This document shows positions 61,232 through 64,000 of a DNA stretch of 64,000 nucleotides, piece after piece; position 1 is the first letter of the stretch, and the number at the start of each line of letters is the position of its first letter. Source of the DNA: Corynebacterium lactis RW2-5 (GTDB lineage Bacteria; Actinomycetota; Actinomycetes; Mycobacteriales; Mycobacteriaceae); assembly GCF_001274895.1 (NCBI RefSeq), contig NZ_CP006841.1, positions 1,116,001-1,180,000 of the forward strand. Reading direction: 5' to 3'. The notes under the pieces are model-generated. The model had not been told where the DNA came from and did not search any database. It was given only the letters and a program-made list of their open reading frames with translations. Position numbers and translations under genes: made by a program.

Positions 61232-63091
61232 ATGGAGCACAACGCACGCCGCTCGAAGGCATTTCGTAGCCTGTCTGCACTGGTACTGACCGGTCTTGTC
61301 ATGTCTTCGGCCGCGTGCACTCCCAGGCCGGATACGGGGCAGAGCGTCCTCGAGGATTTCCTGGCGGCGGTAGGTCGTGGGGATATTGCGGCGGCCTCCG
61401 CTCTGACCGATTACCCGCAGGCTGCGAAGAAGGATCTCGGGGCCGCAACTGAGGGGCTGCAGGCTGCTGGGCTGTCTTTTGATGTGGGGGAGATCAGTGC
61501 GGATGGCACTCAGTCCAGCGCGGATGTCGCCATGAATTGGGCGCTGCCGAATGAGCGCCACTGGGTCTATGACACGACCTTTACGCTTACGAAGACCGAG
61601 TCCGGAGATAAGGGGTGGACTCTGCGTTGGTCTCCGGCCTCCCTGCACCCACAGTTGGGCCGCAATCAGCACCCGGAGCTGCGCTCAATCCCGGCACCGC
61701 GCCCTTCCGTGGTGGGGTCGGACGGTGCGGCGCTGCTGGAGCCCGGCACGGTCCATCGCGTCATCGTGGACAGGGACGCGATCTCTAACGTTCAGTCCGT
61801 CGTCAACCGGGTGGCAACCATTGTTAATAATGAAATGCCTCAACCCGAGGGGCAGCCGCCGCTGCTGGATGCGCGCGCAGTCGGGGAGCAGGCGGCCGAC
61901 GGTAAGGGCAATTTCTCCGTAATTATCTTGCCCGCCTCGGCTCCGGATCGGGTTAAGGAGGCCCTGGCGGCAATCGAGGGCGTCACGGTCAATGACGAGG
62001 CGGCGATGGTCCGGCCAGACCCCGGGTTTGCGCCGGATTTGATGAGTCGCGTGGAGCGCCTCGTGGACGAAGGGGACATGGGGCAGGACGGCTGGAATAT
62101 CGTGGCTGCCAATAATGACGGCGCTACTGTCGGCACCTTGTATGAGATGGAGCCGAAGGTCGCGCCGGCGATTCAGGCGTCGATTAGCAAAAAAGTCCAG
62201 GATGCGGCACAGAAAGCGGTGGATACGCGCTCTGACGCGGAGGCGATGATTGTCGCGCTGCAGCCCTCGACTGGCAAAATTCTCGCGGTCGCTCAGACCG
62301 AGAAGGCCGACGAAAAGGGTGACCTTGCTCTCATGGGGCAGTTCCCACCGGGATCGACCTACAAGATCGTCACAGCGGCGGCGGGCATCCAGAACCAGGG
62401 GCTGAATTCCGGGTCGACTGTCCCGTGCCCGGGCAGCATGGAGATTGGCCCGCGCATCGTGACCAACTACAACGGCAGCGGCGTGGGGGACACATCGCTG
62501 TCGGACGCGTTCGCGCGCTCCTGCAACACCACCTTCGGCAACATCGCACACCAGCTGGAGCCGGGCAAGTTTAAGGCGGAGTCGCAGCAGTTTGGCATCG
62601 GAATCAACTACCACATTGCCGGGCTGGACACGATTACTGGCTCGGTCTCGGACGGCCGGGACGAGGTCGAGCGTATTGACGCCGGATACGGACAGGGCAA
62701 TGACCTGGCCAGCCCGTTCGGCATGGCTCTGGTTTCAGCTACGGTCGCGACGGGCCGCACCCCGACGCCGAGCTTGGTGCCCACGGCCGGGACGTGGCAG
62801 TCGGCCGCGTCTAAGCCTATTGCACCGGAGGTATTGGAAAACCTGCGCACGCTGATGCGCTCTGTGGTGACCTCCGGCACCGGTACCGCAATCGCGGGCC
62901 GCGGAGAGGTATACGCCAAGACTGGTGAGGCGGAGGTCAACGGCGGCTCCCACGCCTGGTTCACCGGATACAGGGACGACCTGGCTTTCGCAACGCTTAT
63001 CGTCAAGGGCGGAGGCTCGGAACACGCCGTCGCGGTGACGGACCGCTTCTTTGCGAATCTCGACGAAGGAGCCGGAGCCGCCGGGGAGTAG
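61232..63091 (+). CDS. Penicillin-binding lipoprotein (PBP2-like)
   Basis: A 619-residue peptidoglycan transpeptidase. The N-terminus is a lipoprotein signal with lipobox SSAAC (cysteine 29). A NTF2-like N-domain (about 35-140) precedes the transpeptidase domain with the three penicillin-binding motifs: serine 375 in [12 protein letters not shown] at 430-432 and KTG at 563-565 (AKTGEAEVN). The gene is the counterpart of Rv2864c and C. glutamicum's lipoprotein PBP by position and layout. It is followed after 10 bp by map. Confidence 0.95.
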   Translation: MEHNARRSKAFRSLSALVLTGLVMSSAACTPRPDTGQSVLEDFLAAVGRGDIAAASALTDYPQAAKKDLGAATEGLQAAGLSFDVGEISADGTQSSADVAMNWALPNERHWVYDTTFTLTKTESGDKGWTLRWSPASLHPQLGRNQHPELRSIPAPRPSVVGSDGAALLEPGTVHRVIVDRDAISNVQSVVNRVATIVNNEMPQPEGQPPLLDARAVGEQAADGKGNFSVIILPASAPDRVKEALAAIEGVTVNDEAAMVRPDPGFAPDLMSRVERLVDEGDMGQDGWNIVAANNDGATVGTLYEMEPKVAPAIQASISKKVQDAAQKAVDTRSDAEAMIVALQPSTGKILAVAQTEKADEKGDLALMGQFPPGSTYKIVTAAAGIQNQGLNSGSTVPCPGSMEIGPRIVTNYNGSGVGDTSLSDAFARSCNTTFGNIAHQLEPGKFKAESQQFGIGINYHIAGLDTITGSVSDGRDEVERIDAGYGQGNDLASPFGMALVSATVATGRTPTPSLVPTAGTWQSAASKPIAPEVLENLRTLMRSVVTSGTGTAIAGRGEVYAKTGEAEVNGGSHAWFTGYRDDLAFATLIVKGGGSEHAVAVTDRFFANLDEGAGAAGE

Positions 63092-63101
63092 AGTATTTGC
63101 C

Positions 63102-64000
63102 ATGACACAGCGAGCACATCTGACCCAACAGAAGTCCACCCCCATCCGCACCGTCCCGGCGCACATCGAGCGCCCCGAGTACGCATGGAAGGACGATGTA
63201 GCTGAGGGCATTGGTGAGCCCCTGGTCCAGACGCCCGAGGATATCGAGAATATGCGGGAGGTCTCCCGCATTGCTGCCAATGCCCTGGTCGAGGCCGGAA
63301 AGGCCTGTGTCCCCGGTGCTACTACTGACGATGTTGACCGCGTGGTGCACGAGTACCTGCTCGACCACGACACCTACCCCTCGACCCTCGGCTACCGGGG
63401 ATTCGAGAAGTCCTGCTGCGTGTCTCTGAACGAGATTGTGTGCCACGGCATCCCGGATACGCAGGTCATTGAAGACGGCGATATTGTCAACGTGGATGTC
63501 ACCGGTTTCAAAAACGGCGTGCATGGCGACACTAATGCCACCTTCTTCGCAGGCGAGGTATCAGAGGAGCACCGCCTGCTGGTCGAGCGCACCTACAACG
63601 CCACCATGCGCGGCATCAAGGCGATCAAACCGGGCCGCCAGATTAACGTCATCGGCCGCGTAATCGAGTCCTACTCCAAGCGCTTCGGCTACAACACGGT
63701 CCGCGACTTCACCGGACACGGTGTCGGCACTACTTTCCACAACGGCCTGGTCGTCCTCCATTACGACGATCCTTCCCAGGACACGGTGCTGGAGCCGGGG
63801 ATGACCCTGACCGTAGAGCCAATGATTAACCTCGGCGAGCTGCCTTACCACATCTGGGACAACGGGTGGACCGTTCAGAATGACGATTACAAGTGGACCG
63901 CGCAGTTCGAGCACACCATCCTCGTCACCGATTCCGGCTTCGATATCCTCACGCTTCCCGACGAGGAGAACGTCTTCGGCCAGTTCCAGACCGGCTGGAA
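63102..64000 (+). CDS. map: Methionine aminopeptidase (truncated by window end)
   Basis: Map removes N-terminal methionine from new proteins. The open frame runs to the window edge (299 codons), which is about the full usual length, so only the last residues and stop are missing. The N-terminal extension (about 1-45, with [15 protein letters not shown]) is the actinobacterial MapB type. Metal ligands: D in [14 protein letters not shown] in [12 protein letters not shown] in TVEPMINLG and E in QFEHTILV. It follows the PBP gene closely. Confidence 0.95.
   Translation, partial: MTQRAHLTQQKSTPIRTVPAHIERPEYAWKDDVAEGIGEPLVQTPEDIENMREVSRIAANALVEAGKACVPGATTDDVDRVVHEYLLDHDTYPSTLGYRGFEKSCCVSLNEIVCHGIPDTQVIEDGDIVNVDVTGFKNGVHGDTNATFFAGEVSEEHRLLVERTYNATMRGIKAIKPGRQINVIGRVIESYSKRFGYNTVRDFTGHGVGTTFHNGLVVLHYDDPSQDTVLEPGMTLTVEPMINLGELPYHIWDNGWTVQNDDYKWTAQFEHTILVTDSGFDILTLPDEENVFGQFQTGW

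Overview
The window is a continuous stretch of actinobacterial chromosome of roughly 60% GC with the gene content, protein sequences and gene order of a Corynebacterium. L19, S16, PII and TrmD read like Corynebacterium proteins. The order leuCD-mutT1-gpsA-ddl-thiL-ung-DAK2-recG-rsmD-coaD-rnc-mutM-smc-ftsY-amtB-glnB-ffh-rpsP-rimM-trmD-rplS-lepB-rnhB-comM-dprA-xerC-rpsB-tsf-pyrH-frr-cdsA-rlmN-rip-pbp-map is the backbone known from C. glutamicum and, inverted, from M. tuberculosis. No rRNA, tRNA, CRISPR array, insertion sequence or prophage was recognised. The species cannot be fixed from this alone.

Layout. 1-7.4 kb is accessory: the end of a TRAP transporter permease, a LysR regulator divergent from a TDT-family exporter, a DUF222/HNH nuclease, a MerR-membrane protein pair with its own 21-bp dyad, and an MFS transporter coupled to the IclR regulator LtbR. 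7.4-13.9 kb holds leucine biosynthesis (leuCD), the Nudix/phosphatase MutT1, glycerol-3-phosphate dehydrogenase, D-Ala-D-Ala ligase and a membrane protein with a tandem DUF3515 domain. 13.9-30.4 kb is a dense forward run for thiamine, DNA repair, CoA, ribosome and chromosome functions (thiL, ung, recG, rsmD, coaD, rnc, mutM, smc, ftsY). 30.6-36.8 kb carries ammonium transport and PII, then two minus-strand secreted LAXTG cell-wall proteins where glnD is expected, then ffh. 36.8-48 kb covers an acyltransferase-SGNH protein, rpsP, rimM, trmD, small membrane proteins, tex, rplS, lepB and rnhB. 48-53 kb holds the YraN-ComM-DprA natural-competence-type block, xerC and a LytM-like protein. 53-64 kb is the rpsB-tsf-pyrH-frr-cdsA-rlmN translation and membrane block, followed by the Rip1 site-2 protease, a penicillin-binding lipoprotein and methionine aminopeptidase, which runs off the end.

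Points that stand out: (i) the 10-mer GTCGGCAAGC occurs 14 times in both orientations and in all three codon frames, far more than base composition predicts; (ii) glnD, dxr and ispG are missing from the places where relatives keep them; (iii) a DtxR-like iron box with a promoter faces a gap with no recognisable gene between dprA and xerC; (iv) rpsP carries an apparent one-base insertion that removes its acidic tail; (v) two LAXTG proteins share nearly identical sorting signals and carry long in-frame DNA repeats. All assignments rest on reading the sequence; no database search was run.
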